A stretch of 64,000 nucleotides of DNA from Massilia atriviolacea (GCF_003953935.1 NZ_RXLQ01000005.1:62001-126000); one strand, 5' to 3'; positions 21,681 to 31,311 are shown, numbered from the stretch's first letter. Program-made: numbers and translations. Notes: generated by a model not told the origin, from the sequence alone.

Positions 21681-22637
21681 TCAGTGCTTCACATCGCTGG
21701 CGGGCAGCAGCACTTCGACCGGCGTGTCGCCCACGAACAGCTGCGCGCAGTCGACCTTGTCGAAGGCGTAGTGCTTGCCGCAGAAGTCGCAGTTGATGGC
21801 CAGCTGGCCCAGTTCGTCGAGAGCGCCGTCGACTTCTTCGCGCCCCAGCATCTTGAGCATGTTGCCGACTTTTTCGCGCGTGCAGCTGCAATGGAATTGC
21901 GGATGGGCCGGGTCGAACACGCGGATCGTCTCTTCCCAGAACAGGCGGTTCATCAGGGTCTGGATGTCGGTCGAGAGCAGTTCTTCCTGCTTCAGGGTCG
22001 AAGCCAGCATGACGGCGCGGTTCCAGGTTTCCAGTTCGTCCGCTTCGCTGACCTGCTTGACCTGGTCGTCCTTGCCGCTGTGGCGCGGCAGCTTTTGCAG
22101 CAGCAGGCCGCGCGAGACGCTGTCGTCGGCGGCCAGCCACAGGCGCGTGTCGAGCTGCTCGGAACGCAGCATGTAGTTTTCGATGACGGTCGCCATGTCG
22201 TCGCCGTCGAGCGGCACGATGCCCTGGTAAGGCTGCTGGCCGGGCATCTTGTCGGCCGGGTCGAGCGTGATCACGAAGCGCGCCTTGCCGCCCGGGTTGA
22301 GCAGCTCGGTCAGGCTGGCGTCGTCGGCCACGCTCACGCCCTCGGCCACCTTGGCGGTGGCGCGCATGCGCAGCTCGGAATCGCATTCGACCACCAGCAG
22401 GCGCACCGGCCCGTCGCCGTGGATCTGCATGATGATGGCGCCGTTGAACTTGAGGTTGGCCGACAGCAGGGCCGCCGCCGCGACCATTTCGCCGAGCACC
22501 GTCTTGACGGCCGGCGGGTAGCTGTGGCGCTGCTGGATCTCGCGCCAGGTGCTGGAAATTTCGACGAATTCGCCGCGCACGGCGGCGTTGTCGAAGATGA
22601 ATTTTTGCAGGGTGTCGTTGTTATTGTCTGTCGTCAT
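21681..22637 (-). CDS. hslO: Redox-regulated chaperone Hsp33
   Basis: Holdase that becomes active when its zinc site is oxidised; cytoplasmic. The protein is 318 residues with the N-terminal core QKFIFDNAAVRGEFVEIS and the substrate-binding middle part GAIIMQIHGDGPVRLLVVEC. The C-terminal zinc switch reads FHCSCTREKV and NCDFCGKHYAFD, giving the four Cys (CxC...CxxC). gamma-carbonic anhydrase lies three bases upstream, an arrangement seen in related bacteria. Confidence 0.97.
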   Translation of the reverse strand: MTTDNNNDTLQKFIFDNAAVRGEFVEISSTWREIQQRHSYPPAVKTVLGEMVAAAALLSANLKFNGAIIMQIHGDGPVRLLVVECDSELRMRATAKVAEGVSVADDASLTELLNPGGKARFVITLDPADKMPGQQPYQGIVPLDGDDMATVIENYMLRSEQLDTRLWLAADDSVSRGLLLQKLPRHSGKDDQVKQVSEADELETWNRAVMLASTLKQEELLSTDIQTLMNRLFWEETIRVFDPAHPQFHCSCTREKVGNMLKMLGREEVDGALDELGQLAINCDFCGKHYAFDKVDCAQLFVGDTPVEVLLPASDVKH

Positions 22638-22640
22638 TGT

Positions 22641-23165
22641 TTATCCAATCTTTTTCAGTTGCGTCTTGAACAGCTGGGCGCGCGCCGTGTAGCTGGCGGC
22701 GCTGCCTTCGAGACGCGCGATGTCTTCCTCGCCCAGGGTGCGCACGGCTTTGGCCGGCGTGCCGATGATGAGCGAGTAGTCCGGAAATTCTTTGCCTTCG
22801 GTCACCAGTGCGCCGGCGCCGACCAGGCAACCCTTGCCGATCCTGGCGCCATTGAGGATCACGGCCTGGATGCCGATCAGCGAACCGTCGCCCACCGTGC
22901 AGCCGTGCAGCATGGCCTGGTGGCCGATCGTCACCTTGCTGCCGATGGTGAGCGGAAAGCCCATGTCGGTGTGCATGACCGTGCCTTCCTGCACATTGCT
23001 GCCGGCGCCGATCGTGATGCGCTCGTTGTCGCCGCGCAGGGTGGCGCCGGACCAGACCGAGGTGCCGGCCTCCAGTGTGACTTTGCCGATCAGGCTGGCC
23101 GAATCGGCGACGTAGGCGGACTCGTGAATCTCGGGCGCGTGCTCGCCCAGTTGGTAGATGGCCAT
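22641..23165 (-). CDS. Gamma-carbonic-anhydrase family protein (YrdA type)
   Basis: A 174-residue left-handed beta-helix protein of hexapeptide repeats. The three zinc-ligand positions are visible in [10 protein letters not shown] and [10 protein letters not shown]. Other marks are [20 protein letters not shown] and [17 protein letters not shown]. Activity as a carbonic anhydrase is uncertain for the YrdA branch. First gene of the hslO unit; a divergent exported-protein gene begins 188 bases away. Confidence 0.92.
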   Translation of the reverse strand: MAIYQLGEHAPEIHESAYVADSASLIGKVTLEAGTSVWSGATLRGDNERITIGAGSNVQEGTVMHTDMGFPLTIGSKVTIGHQAMLHGCTVGDGSLIGIQAVILNGARIGKGCLVGAGALVTEGKEFPDYSLIIGTPAKAVRTLGEEDIARLEGSAASYTARAQLFKTQLKKIG

Positions 23166-23353
23166 GTTGGTGTCGGGAAGCGTTGGAATGGCGCTATTTT
23201 ACGCCGCCCCGGCAGTTTCGACGCGGCATGGCCATTTCCTCCGCATCGAGGGGAGGATGTTGGGCGTTTTCTTCTAATCACAAGGCCCGGCGGCGCAAAG
23301 GCGTTTGTTTCGCGTAGGATAGTTTTCTCTTCTGACACGATTATCTTGGAGGC

Positions 23354-24505
23354 ATGATGCGATTGATCCCTGTTGCGCGCCTGGCAGCGGCGCTGGCCGT
23401 TTCCAGCGCCCTGGCGCTCCCGGCGGCCGGCGCGGCCGATTTCACGACCACCGCCGGCTACGCCGACGCCTGCGCGGAGGTGGCGCGCGGGGGCGTGCCC
23501 AAGGACGACGATGCGCGCATCGCCGCGGTCATCTGCCGCGATACGGCGCTGGTGAGCCAGGTCGTTACCTGGGCCACCGAGGGCGCGAAGCGGATGGAGA
23601 AGGAACGCATTCCGAAGGAGGCGATCATGATCGAAGTGAGGAAGGAAATCGACTACGTCATCGCCGAACTCGGCGCCACGCGCAAGCTGCTGGCCCAGAT
23701 CAAGCTGGGCAAGCGCAAGTCATTGCGGCTGGCGCCGGCGCGCTGGGAACGCGACATCGACGGCGACGGCACCGTCAAGCTGTGGGAGAAGTATCTGTTC
23801 GCCCTGCCCAAGCGCGGGCAACAGGGCTTTCGCCTGACGGCGCCGAGCAACGAGCAGGCGTATTACGACAGCCAATACAATCTGGACGCCGTCATCCGGG
23901 TGGACCAGAGCGATATTTTATGGTCGCTCGCCTACCATCATTTTATCGAGGGCATGCTGACCAATCTGCGCGCCTTCGAGCTGACCGACAAATTCGATGG
24001 CCTGATCCTGGCGCGGCCGGACTTGCTGAAAACGGCGCACCGCTTGATCGGCAATGGCTTTGCGGTGTCGGGCAAGATGCGCCAGGAAGTGCTGGCCGAG
24101 ACCGATGACGATGAGGAATGGATCGGCAATCCGAAGCAGGCCGCCAGTGTATTCCCGGTCCCGCTCGACGCCGCCGATTTCGCGACCTGGGGGATGATGA
24201 TCAAGGAAATGTCGGCGCTGTGGCAGGGGCGGACCTTGTTGCCGGCCACGCAGGGCGGGCGCGGGATGCTGGCGCTGGTGGCGCCGTTTTGTCCCGAGGG
24301 GAGCGGCCTGAATGTGGCCCGCCTGTATCTGCATCCGCCGGCGGCCGGTACCGTGTACGCGTTCCGCCATACCAAGCTGCCGACCGACAGCTGCCAGCGC
24401 ATCGACAAGGCGCACCCGCTGTCGCCCATTCCGCAGATGGCCGAGCAGGCCAGCAAGACCGACGCCGGGATGGGATTCCTGCGCTATTTGTACTGGACGA
24501 ATTAA
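23354..24505 (+). CDS. Exported protein of unknown function
   Basis: A 383-residue protein with a signal peptide (residues about 1-28, ending PAAGAADF). The mature part has Asp/Lys-rich helices (KRMEKERIPKEAIMIEVRKE), a calcium-like acidic stretch RDIDGDGTVKLWEKYLF (an EF-hand-like DxDGDGxV loop), and LHPPAAGTVYAFRHTKLPTD near the end. I do not recognise the family. TTGGAGGC precedes the ATG. A perfect 20-bp palindrome follows 30 bases after the stop. Confidence 0.75.
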   Translation: MMRLIPVARLAAALAVSSALALPAAGAADFTTTAGYADACAEVARGGVPKDDDARIAAVICRDTALVSQVVTWATEGAKRMEKERIPKEAIMIEVRKEIDYVIAELGATRKLLAQIKLGKRKSLRLAPARWERDIDGDGTVKLWEKYLFALPKRGQQGFRLTAPSNEQAYYDSQYNLDAVIRVDQSDILWSLAYHHFIEGMLTNLRAFELTDKFDGLILARPDLLKTAHRLIGNGFAVSGKMRQEVLAETDDDEEWIGNPKQAASVFPVPLDAADFATWGMMIKEMSALWQGRTLLPATQGGRGMLALVAPFCPEGSGLNVARLYLHPPAAGTVYAFRHTKLPTDSCQRIDKAHPLSPIPQMAEQASKTDAGMGFLRYLYWTN

Positions 24506-24534
24506 GCATGTCGAGTGGGGCTTGACCGCCACCG

Positions 24535-24554
24535 CGGTGGCGGTAAGATGTCTG
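24535..24554. terminator. Perfect 20-bp palindrome, terminator candidate
   Basis: ACCGCCACCGCGGTGGCGGT, self-complementary, 30 bases after the exported-protein gene. No U-run follows, so termination is only likely. Confidence 0.5.
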
Positions 24555-24597
24555 CACGGGGATCAAACTCTGCATATCAGGCCGTGCAAGGAATGCC

Positions 24598-25341
24598 GTG
24601 CAAAAACAATCGCCTCCGGGAGCAGTGCGTGTCCCTTGGCCGAGTGCGTTTCCGAAGGTGTTCATTCACGCGGCCGAAACGGCTGTGAAGCAGCACGTCG
24701 CTTACATGGCGGCGAAAGCCGGGGATGCCGAGGCTGCAGTGCGTCTCGTCATGGATACCATAAGCGATGAAGCGATTCGACGGATGGTGGACATCGGCAG
24801 TATGTCGGCGCCCATTCTGATCAGCGTCCATGCGGAAGAACGCGCCGGCGTGAACGCCATTCCGGAGGTTTTTGCCGACATTTTGGGTCATATTGCAGGC
24901 TGGGAGGTCGAGAAAAATGTGGTGCAGGCGAACGTGGTTAACCATACCGGAGCAAGCGGCTTTGCCAGATTGGCCAAACAGGCATTTTTTGAAGGGGAGA
25001 TCAGGCCCGCCGAGTACATCATTGTCGATGATTTCGTCGGGCAAGGCGGTACGATCGCGAACCTGCGTGGACACCTGTCTCGACAGGGCGGGCGCGTACT
25101 CTGTGCGGTGACGCTTACCGGTAAAGCGCACTCTGGCTTGATTTTTCAAGGCACTGAGCAGCTAAATGAACTGAGGAACAAACATGGTCAGCTCGAAGAA
25201 TGGTGGAGAAACCGATTCGGTTTCGGATTTGAGTGCCTTACCGCTTCCGAAACCCGTTACCTTATCAACACGCCAACAAGCGAAAGAATCCGCGATTGCA
25301 TCGAAACGGCTTTTGCAGAATCGTCAGTCGAACGTCGATAA
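24598..25341 (+). CDS. Phosphoribosyltransferase-like protein
   Basis: A 247-residue protein with the PRPP-loop signature EYIIVDDFVGQGGTIANLRG near residue 139, as in type I phosphoribosyltransferases. The rest (INTPTSERIRDCIETAFAES at the end, EEWWRNRFGFGFECLTASET before it) does not match a named enzyme. Start is a GTG after AAGGAATGCC. GC content is a little lower than in the neighbours, and the small gene downstream starts inside it, which suggests an acquired two-gene unit. The substrate base is unknown. Confidence 0.7.
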   Translation: MQKQSPPGAVRVPWPSAFPKVFIHAAETAVKQHVAYMAAKAGDAEAAVRLVMDTISDEAIRRMVDIGSMSAPILISVHAEERAGVNAIPEVFADILGHIAGWEVEKNVVQANVVNHTGASGFARLAKQAFFEGEIRPAEYIIVDDFVGQGGTIANLRGHLSRQGGRVLCAVTLTGKAHSGLIFQGTEQLNELRNKHGQLEEWWRNRFGFGFECLTASETRYLINTPTSERIRDCIETAFAESSVERR

Positions 25342-25480
25342 CTACGTAGCCAGGTTGCCTGCAGGTACGGTGGCGGGCAAGCCCAGAACGCTGACCCCAG
25401 AAGAAATTGCATCGTTGAGGGAAACAAAGCGGCAGGTTGCTGAGTATGTCATGCGTGCCTTAGCCAATCGAAACAGGTGA
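25184..25480 (+). CDS. Small protein overlapping the phosphoribosyltransferase gene
   Basis: A 98-residue basic, polar protein with no signal or membrane segment; the C-terminal half has RTLTPEEIASLRETKRQVAE, a probable helix. Its first 158 bases lie in another frame of the preceding gene. GAGG seven bases before the ATG supports a true start in spite of the overlap. No family recognised. The 270 bases after it hold no gene that I can support. Confidence 0.6.
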   Translation: MVSSKNGGETDSVSDLSALPLPKPVTLSTRQQAKESAIASKRLLQNRQSNVDNYVARLPAGTVAGKPRTLTPEEIASLRETKRQVAEYVMRALANRNR

Positions 25481-25750
25481 CACTCGCAAGGGCGCCGATT
25501 TTGCACGGCATGCCGGTTTCGCGTCTCCCTTGCGTCGTGCTGGTCATCAGTTGCTGACGCTTGACCTGGATGCCCGCCCCGCTGGGCGGGTGGGGAAGGC
25601 GCCCGAGTTTGTCGTTGATGATGCACTTGCTCGCCTGCGGACAATCAGCGATTGAACGAGAAAAGGTTGGTGGAGCACTTGACCTCAAGCGCACTTGCGG
25701 TTTTATAGTGACCTCATTCCTTCAGCAATCACCTTTCCGGAGAGCCATCG

Positions 25751-26185
25751 ATGCACACCAAGAACCAGGCCGGCCTGACCTTCATCAACCCTCCCGGGCT
25801 GTACGACCCGCAGCCGAACGGCTACACCCACGTGGTGAGCGCGCCCACCCCGGCGCGCATGGTGTACGTGGCCGGGCAGGGCGGCGAGAACGCGGCCGGC
25901 GACCTGGCGCCCGACTTCGCCGCCCAGGTCGCGCAGGCCATCGCCAACCTGCAAACCGCGCTGACCGCCGCCGACGCCAATCTGGACCATGTGGTCAAGG
26001 TCAGCGTGCTGATCGTCGACCACAGCATGGAACGTCTCGCCATCCTGGGCCAGGCCATGCGCGCCGCATGGGGCGAGCGTCCGGCCCCGGCCTGCACCCT
26101 GATTCCCGTAGCGCGCCTGGCGCTCGACGGCATGCTGTTCGAAATCGAAGCGACCGCCATCGCCCCCGTCATCCACCCGGACTGA
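25751..26185 (+). CDS. RidA/YjgF-family protein
   Basis: A 144-residue member of the RidA superfamily, whose type member hydrolyses reactive enamine/imine intermediates. Marks are RMVYVAGQGGENAAGDL, FAAQVAQAIANLQTALTAAD, LDHVVKVSVLIVDHSMERL and PACTLIPVARLALDGMLFEI. The catalytic Arg of RidA (in the PxRxxV segment) is not present: the text is PAPACTLIPVARL. It is therefore likely a Rid subfamily without deaminase activity. Confidence 0.85.
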   Translation: MHTKNQAGLTFINPPGLYDPQPNGYTHVVSAPTPARMVYVAGQGGENAAGDLAPDFAAQVAQAIANLQTALTAADANLDHVVKVSVLIVDHSMERLAILGQAMRAAWGERPAPACTLIPVARLALDGMLFEIEATAIAPVIHPD

Positions 26186-26228
26186 GGCCGCCGGCAGCGG
26201 CCGCGAGAAACCGGGAAAGATTCTCCGG

Positions 26229-26234
26229 TATAAT
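26229..26234 (+). promoter_or_regulatory. -10 box upstream of the alpha/beta hydrolase
   Basis: TATAAT, 35 bases before the hydrolase ATG, without a clear -35. Confidence 0.4.
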
Positions 26235-26269
26235 TCGAACGGTCGTTCTTTTTTATTGCCGAGTGTGCC

Positions 26270-27145
26270 ATGAAACCATCCCGTTCCGAATTCCTGACCG
26301 TGCGCGGCTTGCGCACCCACGTGCGCCACTGGGGCAGGGAGGGCGCGCCCAAGCTGTTCATGGTGCATGGCTGGATGGACGTGTCGGCCTCGTTCCAGTT
26401 CGTGGTCGATTGCCTCGAGCAAGACTGGCACGTCATCTCGCCGGACTGGCGCGGTTTCGGCCTCACCGAACGCAGCCACTCGGATACCTACTGGTTTCCC
26501 GACTACGTGGCCGATCTCGACGCCTTGCTCGACCATTACGCGCCGGGCCAGGCGGTCAACCTGCTCGGCCACAGCATGGGCGGCAATGTGGTGGGTATTT
26601 ACGCCGGCGCCAGGCCGGAGCGGGTGCGCCGCCTGATCAACCTGGAAGGCTTCGGCATGCCGGCGTCCGACCCGGCCAAGGCGCCGCGGCGCTATGCCAA
26701 GTGGCTCGACGAGATGCGCGAGCCGCCCTCGCTGCGCACCTATCCGAGCCAGGCGGCGGTGGCGGCGCGCCTGCAAAAGACCAATCCGCGCCTGAACGAT
26801 GCGCGCGCGCAGTTCCTGGCGCAGCACTGGTCGGCGCAGAACGATGCCGGCGAGTGGGAAATCCTGGGCGACCCCAATCACAAGAAGCCGACCCCGCTCG
26901 GCTATCAGGTGCAGGAGGTGATGGCGTGCTGGTCGGCGATTAGCGCACCGGTGCTGTGGGTCGAAGCCGAGGACACCAATATGTGGCAGTGGATGGGGCC
27001 GCGCGAGGAAGCGCGCGCCGAAGTCGACCGCCGCCTGGGGCATCTGAAGACCGTCACCTCGCGCATGATGGCCGATGCGGGGCACATGCTGCATCACGAC
27101 CAGCCGGAGCGGCTGGCGCGGATGGTGGAGGCCTTCCTGGCATAG
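26270..27145 (+). CDS. Alpha/beta hydrolase
   Basis: A 291-residue hydrolase. The oxyanion segment reads MVHGWMDVSASFQFVVD, the nucleophile elbow LLGHSMGGNVVGIYAGA (Ser in GHSMGG), the acid lies near WVEAEDTNMW and the catalytic His is in MMADAGHMLHHDQPERLA. The substrate is not predictable. It has its own -10 box and precedes the PHP gene by 99 bases. Confidence 0.9.
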   Translation: MKPSRSEFLTVRGLRTHVRHWGREGAPKLFMVHGWMDVSASFQFVVDCLEQDWHVISPDWRGFGLTERSHSDTYWFPDYVADLDALLDHYAPGQAVNLLGHSMGGNVVGIYAGARPERVRRLINLEGFGMPASDPAKAPRRYAKWLDEMREPPSLRTYPSQAAVAARLQKTNPRLNDARAQFLAQHWSAQNDAGEWEILGDPNHKKPTPLGYQVQEVMACWSAISAPVLWVEAEDTNMWQWMGPREEARAEVDRRLGHLKTVTSRMMADAGHMLHHDQPERLARMVEAFLA

Positions 27146-27244
27146 GAAGAAACGGCCCAATCCGCCACGCTCCGCGCCATTTGCCCAGTCAGCGTACAAT
27201 AAAGCCTGTCTCCACCCTGCCGCCGATCCGAGCCTTGCCTGCGT

Positions 27245-28078
27245 ATGCTGAATGTAGATCTCCATTGTCACTCGACCGTGTCCGACGGTGTCCTGACGCC
27301 CGCCGCCGTGGCCGGCTATGCGCATAAAGCGGGGGTGAACGTGTGGGCCCTGACCGACCACGACGAAGTCGGCGGCGTGGGCGCCGCGCGCGAGGCGGCC
27401 GGCGCGCTGGGCATGCGCTTCGTGTCCGGTGTGGAAATTTCGATCACCTGGGCCAACCAGACCATCCACATCGTCGGCCTGCAGATCGACGAGAACGATC
27501 CCGGCCTGGTGCAGGGCCTGGCCGCCACCCGCAGCGGGCGCGATGCGCGCGGGCGCGAGATGGCCGACCAGCTGGCCCGCGCCGGCATTCCCGGCGCCTA
27601 CGAGGGCGCGCTCAAGTTCGTCGACAATCCCGACCTGATGTCGCGCACCCATTTCGCCCGCTTCCTGGTCGAATCGGGGGTCTGCGCCAATATCCCGGAA
27701 GTGTTCCGCAAATATCTGGTGGAAGGCAAACCGGGCTACGTGCCGCACCGCTGGGCCACCCTGGCGCAGGCGGTCGGCTGGATCCAGGGCGCCGGCGGCA
27801 TTGCCGTGATCGCCCATCCGGGCCGCTACAAGCTGGGCATGGTCGGGCAGGGTGCGCTGTTCGATGAATTCAAGCAGCTCGGCGGCACGGCGATCGAAGT
27901 GGTGACCGGCAGCCATACGCCGGACCAGTATCCGCTGTATGCGGAAGAAGCGCGGCGTTACGGCTTCCTGGCTTCGCGCGGGACCGATTTTCATGCGCCG
28001 GGCGAGTCGCGCGTCGACTTCGCGGCGCTGCCGCCGCTGCCGTCGAGCGTCAAGCCGGTCTGGCACGACTGGTTCTGA
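27245..28078 (+). CDS. PHP-domain phosphatase (RnmAB/TrpH type)
   Basis: A 277-residue metal-dependent phosphoesterase; E. coli RnmAB (YciV) is a 3',5'-nucleoside bisphosphate phosphatase and 5'-3' RNA exonuclease. Metal motifs of the PHP fold are all present: VDLHCHSTVSDG, ALTDHDEVGG, GVEISITWANQTIHIVGL, VIAHPGRYKL and GTDFHAPGE. A TACAAT -10-like box lies at 27195-27200. A tandem 9-bp repeat and a strong hairpin follow. Confidence 0.92.
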   Translation: MLNVDLHCHSTVSDGVLTPAAVAGYAHKAGVNVWALTDHDEVGGVGAAREAAGALGMRFVSGVEISITWANQTIHIVGLQIDENDPGLVQGLAATRSGRDARGREMADQLARAGIPGAYEGALKFVDNPDLMSRTHFARFLVESGVCANIPEVFRKYLVEGKPGYVPHRWATLAQAVGWIQGAGGIAVIAHPGRYKLGMVGQGALFDEFKQLGGTAIEVVTGSHTPDQYPLYAEEARRYGFLASRGTDFHAPGESRVDFAALPPLPSSVKPVWHDWF

Positions 28079-28090
28079 AGGGCCGGCATC

Positions 28091-28117
28091 GATCGGCTTG
28101 ATCGGCTTGATCGGCTT
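28091..28117 (+). repeat. Three tandem copies of a 9-bp unit
   Basis: GATCGGCTT repeated three times exactly, followed by the degenerate AAGCGGTTC. It lies 13 bases after the PHP gene and has no coding role that I can see. Confidence 0.75.
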
Positions 28118-28133
28118 AAGCGGTTCTGAAACA

Positions 28134-28163
28134 GCGCCGGCCCGGCCATGCCAGGGCCGGCGC
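28134..28163 (+). terminator. Strong hairpin after the PHP gene
   Basis: Perfect 10-bp stem GCGCCGGCCC / GGGCCGGCGC with a 10-base loop, followed by ggctcttgtatttgt. It separates the PHP gene from htpX. Confidence 0.65.
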
Positions 28164-28236
28164 GGCTCTTGTATTTGTCGCGCTCCAGCCTTATCTTGTT
28201 CTCATCTCCACCAATGCCGAAGCCGGGAGGCTTGCC

Positions 28237-29118
28237 ATGAAGCGCGTTTTACTGTTCCTTGCCACTAACCTTGCCGTGATCCTGGTCCTGACCGTCGTGC
28301 TGAACGTGTTCGGCATCGGGCGCGGCGTCAGTGCGTCCGGCATCAACATCGGCCAGCTGCTGGTGTTTTCGGCGGTGGTCGGCTTTACGGGTTCCATCAT
28401 TTCCTTGCTGATGAGTAAAACCATGGCCAAGTGGTCGACCGGCGCGCGCGTGATCGAGCATCCCTCCGGCGCCGGCGAAGTGTGGCTGGTCGAGACCGTG
28501 CGCAAGCTGGCCGAACGGGCCGGCATCGGCATGCCCGACGTGGCCGTCTACGATGGCGAGCCGAACGCGTTCGCCACCGGCGCCTTCAAGAATTCCGCCC
28601 TGGTGGCCGTGTCCACCGGCCTGCTGGAAAACATGGACCGCGACGAAGTCGAAGCCGTGCTGGGCCACGAGATCGCCCACGTCGCCAACGGCGACATGGT
28701 CACCCTGACCCTGATCCAGGGGGTGGTCAATACCTTCGTGGTGTTCCTCGCGCGCGTGGTCGGCTTCGTGGTCGACAAGGTGGTGCTGCGCAATAACGAC
28801 CGCGGCCCCGGCATCGCTTACATGGCCACCGTCTTCGTCTGCGAACTGGTGTTCGGCCTGGTGGCCTCGATCATCGTGGCCTGGTTCTCGCGCCAGCGCG
28901 AATTCCGCGCCGACGCCGGCTCCGCCAGGCTGCTGGGCAGCCCGCGCCCGATGCAGCAGGCCCTGGCCCGCCTGGGCGGACTGGCGCCGGGCGCCTTGCC
29001 GGCGCAAATGTCGGCCTTCGGCATCGCCGGCAGCGGCAAGGGCTGGGGCGCGCTGTTTTCGACCCACCCGCCGATGGAAGAACGCATCGCCGCCCTCAAC
29101 AACCTGCCTCCCGCATGA
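28237..29118 (+). CDS. htpX: Membrane protease HtpX (M48)
   Basis: Inner-membrane zinc protease for quality control of membrane proteins. The 293 residues begin with two membrane helices ([20 protein letters not shown], then [20 protein letters not shown]). The zinc site is [20 protein letters not shown], and the third ligand Glu lies in [14 protein letters not shown]-terminal text [15 protein letters not shown] is typical. Its stop overlaps the yciO start as ATGA. Confidence 0.95.
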   Translation: MKRVLLFLATNLAVILVLTVVLNVFGIGRGVSASGINIGQLLVFSAVVGFTGSIISLLMSKTMAKWSTGARVIEHPSGAGEVWLVETVRKLAERAGIGMPDVAVYDGEPNAFATGAFKNSALVAVSTGLLENMDRDEVEAVLGHEIAHVANGDMVTLTLIQGVVNTFVVFLARVVGFVVDKVVLRNNDRGPGIAYMATVFVCELVFGLVASIIVAWFSRQREFRADAGSARLLGSPRPMQQALARLGGLAPGALPAQMSAFGIAGSGKGWGALFSTHPPMEERIAALNNLPPA

Positions 29119-29750
29119 GCCAATTTTTCGCCATCCATCCCGACAATCCGCAGGCGCGCCTGATCAAGCAGGCCGCCCAGATCATCCACGCCGGCGGCAT
29201 TGTCGCCTTGCCGACCGACTCGTGCTACGCGCTGGTCTGCCACCTCGACGACAAGGCGGCGGTTGACAAGCTGCGCCGCATCCGCGGCATCGACGAGAAG
29301 CACCACCTGACCCTGCTGTGCCGCGACCTGTCCGAAATCGCGGTGTATGCGCGCGTCGACAACCGCCAGTTCCGCCTGCTCAAGGCCGCCACCCCGGGGC
29401 CGTTCACGGTGATCCTGGAAGCGACCCGGGTGGTGCCGCGCCGCCTGTCGCACCCGTCGCGCAAGACCATCGGCCTGCGCGTGCCCGAGAACGCCATCGC
29501 CCAGGCCCTGCTGGAAGAACTGGGCCAGCCGCTGCTGGGCACCACCCTGATCCTGCCCGACCCGGACGGCGAGGGCGACCAACTGCTGACCGACGCCGAC
29601 ACCATCCGCGAGCGCATCGACAAGCAGGTCGAGCTGATCATCGACGGCGGCGCCTGCTCGCTGGAGCCGACCACCGTGATCGACCTCAGCGGCGACGACG
29701 TGGTGCTGGTGCGCCAGGGCCGCGGCGACGCCGCCGCGTTCGGGCTCTGA
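29115..29750 (+). CDS. yciO: YciO-type Sua5/YrdC/YwlC-family protein
   Basis: A 211-residue member of the threonylcarbamoyl-AMP synthase superfamily, YciO branch. It has [20 protein letters not shown] at the N-terminus, [39 protein letters not shown] and [13 protein letters not shown]. YciO resembles TsaC but does not replace it efficiently in E. coli. Coupled to htpX by an ATGA overlap. Confidence 0.9.
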   Translation: MSQFFAIHPDNPQARLIKQAAQIIHAGGIVALPTDSCYALVCHLDDKAAVDKLRRIRGIDEKHHLTLLCRDLSEIAVYARVDNRQFRLLKAATPGPFTVILEATRVVPRRLSHPSRKTIGLRVPENAIAQALLEELGQPLLGTTLILPDPDGEGDQLLTDADTIRERIDKQVELIIDGGACSLEPTTVIDLSGDDVVLVRQGRGDAAAFGL

Positions 29751-29804
29751 CGCTTTGCCGCGCCGCCGCCCGCGACCGCGCCGGCGCCCTGCCGGCATCG
29801 TGCG

Positions 29805-30581
29805 ATGACGAGCCCTCACGAGACCCTGCTGGCGCTGATCGTGTTCGCGGTGCCGGTGCTGTTCGCCATTTCGCTGCATGAAGTCGGGCATGGCTACGTC
29901 GCCCGGTATTTCGGCGATCCCACCGCCGCCAACGAAGGCCGGCTGAGCATCAATCCCCTGCGCCACATCGATCCCTTCGGCACCGTGCTGTTGCCGCTGG
30001 TGCTGTACTGGCTGATCCAGCTGCCCTTCGGCTACGCCAGGCCGGTGCCGGTCGACTTCGAGCGCCTGCGCAATCCCAAGAAGCAGATGGCCTTCGTGGC
30101 GCTGGCCGGCCCGGCCGCCAATTTCGCCATGGGGGTCGGCTGGAGCGTCATCGGCATCGTGCTGGTGTTCGCCGGTGTCGGCGAGCGCTTCTTTTACGAC
30201 ATGGTGCGCGCCGGCGTGACGGTCAACGCCGTGATGATGGTGTTTAACCTGCTGCCGATCCCGCCGCTCGACGGCAGCCACGTGCTGGCCAGCGTGCTGC
30301 CCGGGCGCGTGCTGCGCATGCTGCCGTCGGTGCCGCCGGACGGCGGGCGCACATTGGCCTCGCTGTTGCCGGCCGGCCTGCTGGCGGCCTTGCCGAAACG
30401 CGCGCTGCGCCTGGCGAACGATGTCGCAGTGATCGACGTGCTGATCTTCGGCGCCTTCATCCTGCTGATGCGCCTGCATGTGCTCGACAGCTTCCTGTTC
30501 AAGGCCATGACGGTCGCCAGCGCCGCCTTTGCCAAGGTGGCCTCGCCGGTCGCCGTCCTGCTTGCCGTGCTGCGCGGCTGA
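29805..30581 (+). CDS. Site-2 protease family membrane metalloprotease (M50)
   Basis: A 258-residue membrane protein with five to six hydrophobic segments. The zinc motif ISLHEVGHGYVARYFGDPTA sits in the first helix (HExxH as HEVGH), and the third ligand lies in NLLPIPPLDGSHVLASVLPG (NPDG-like LDG). The short form without PDZ is common beside yciO or trpS genes. The substrate is unknown. A TAAAAT box at 30602 may start the next gene. Confidence 0.9.
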   Translation: MTSPHETLLALIVFAVPVLFAISLHEVGHGYVARYFGDPTAANEGRLSINPLRHIDPFGTVLLPLVLYWLIQLPFGYARPVPVDFERLRNPKKQMAFVALAGPAANFAMGVGWSVIGIVLVFAGVGERFFYDMVRAGVTVNAVMMVFNLLPIPPLDGSHVLASVLPGRVLRMLPSVPPDGGRTLASLLPAGLLAALPKRALRLANDVAVIDVLIFGAFILLMRLHVLDSFLFKAMTVASAAFAKVASPVAVLLAVLRG

Positions 30582-30661
30582 ATGGATGTCGCCGGACCGC
30601 GTAAAATGGGCCACCGTGATGGCTGGCCGGGCCTGGCTACTCTTTGATAAAGGAATTCCTG

Positions 30662-31240
30662 ATGACTGACTCGACTACCGCTTCTCCCTGGATCGCCCGC
30701 TTCGCCCCGCTGGCAAGGCGCGGCGAGGCGCTCGACCTGGCCTGCGGCACCGGCCGCCACGCGCGCCTGCTGGCCGCGCTCGGCCACCCCGTCGTCGCGC
30801 TCGACCGCGACCCGCAGGCGCTGGCCGCCGCGGCCGGCCCCGGCATCACCACCGTGCAATTCGACCTGGAAGACGGCACCGCCCCCTGGCCTTTCGAAGA
30901 CGGGCGCTTTGCCGTGATCGTGGTCACCAATTACCTGCACCGGCCGCTGATTCCGGCGCTGGTGCGCAGCCTGGCGCCGGGTGGCCTGCTGATCTATGAA
31001 ACTTTTGCAGGCGGAAACGAAGCCTTCGGCCGCCCGAGCAATCCGGCCTTCCTGCTGCACGAAGGCGAGCTGCTGCGCCAGGCGGCGGCCCATCACCTGC
31101 GCGTACTGGCCTTCGAGGATGGATTTACCAGCCTGCCGAAGGCGGCCATGGTGCAGCGCCTGTGCGCTGTCGGCGCCGAATTTGCCCGGGAGGACGCGCA
31201 TCTGGACGGGGGCGCGGGGACGACCGAGACGCGATTCTAG
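30662..31240 (+). CDS. Class I SAM-dependent methyltransferase
   Basis: A 192-residue methyltransferase. Motif I is [20 protein letters not shown], followed by VVALDRDPQ, and motif IV lies in [15 protein letters not shown]. The start at 30662 has AAGGA seven bases upstream; an earlier ATG would add six residues. The sequence resembles TehB-like small methyltransferases. The substrate is unknown. Confidence 0.88.
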   Translation: MTDSTTASPWIARFAPLARRGEALDLACGTGRHARLLAALGHPVVALDRDPQALAAAAGPGITTVQFDLEDGTAPWPFEDGRFAVIVVTNYLHRPLIPALVRSLAPGGLLIYETFAGGNEAFGRPSNPAFLLHEGELLRQAAAHHLRVLAFEDGFTSLPKAAMVQRLCAVGAEFAREDAHLDGGAGTTETRF

Positions 31241-31311
31241 TCAACAATGAACCATTCGGGCGGGCGATCCGCTACAATCAGGCTTTTATTTACCAGCATA
31301 GTTACCTACAT

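Noticed and set aside
28091-28117. Possible CRISPR or iteron array at 28.1 kb
   Set aside because: Only three 9-bp units without spacers; simple tandem repeat.
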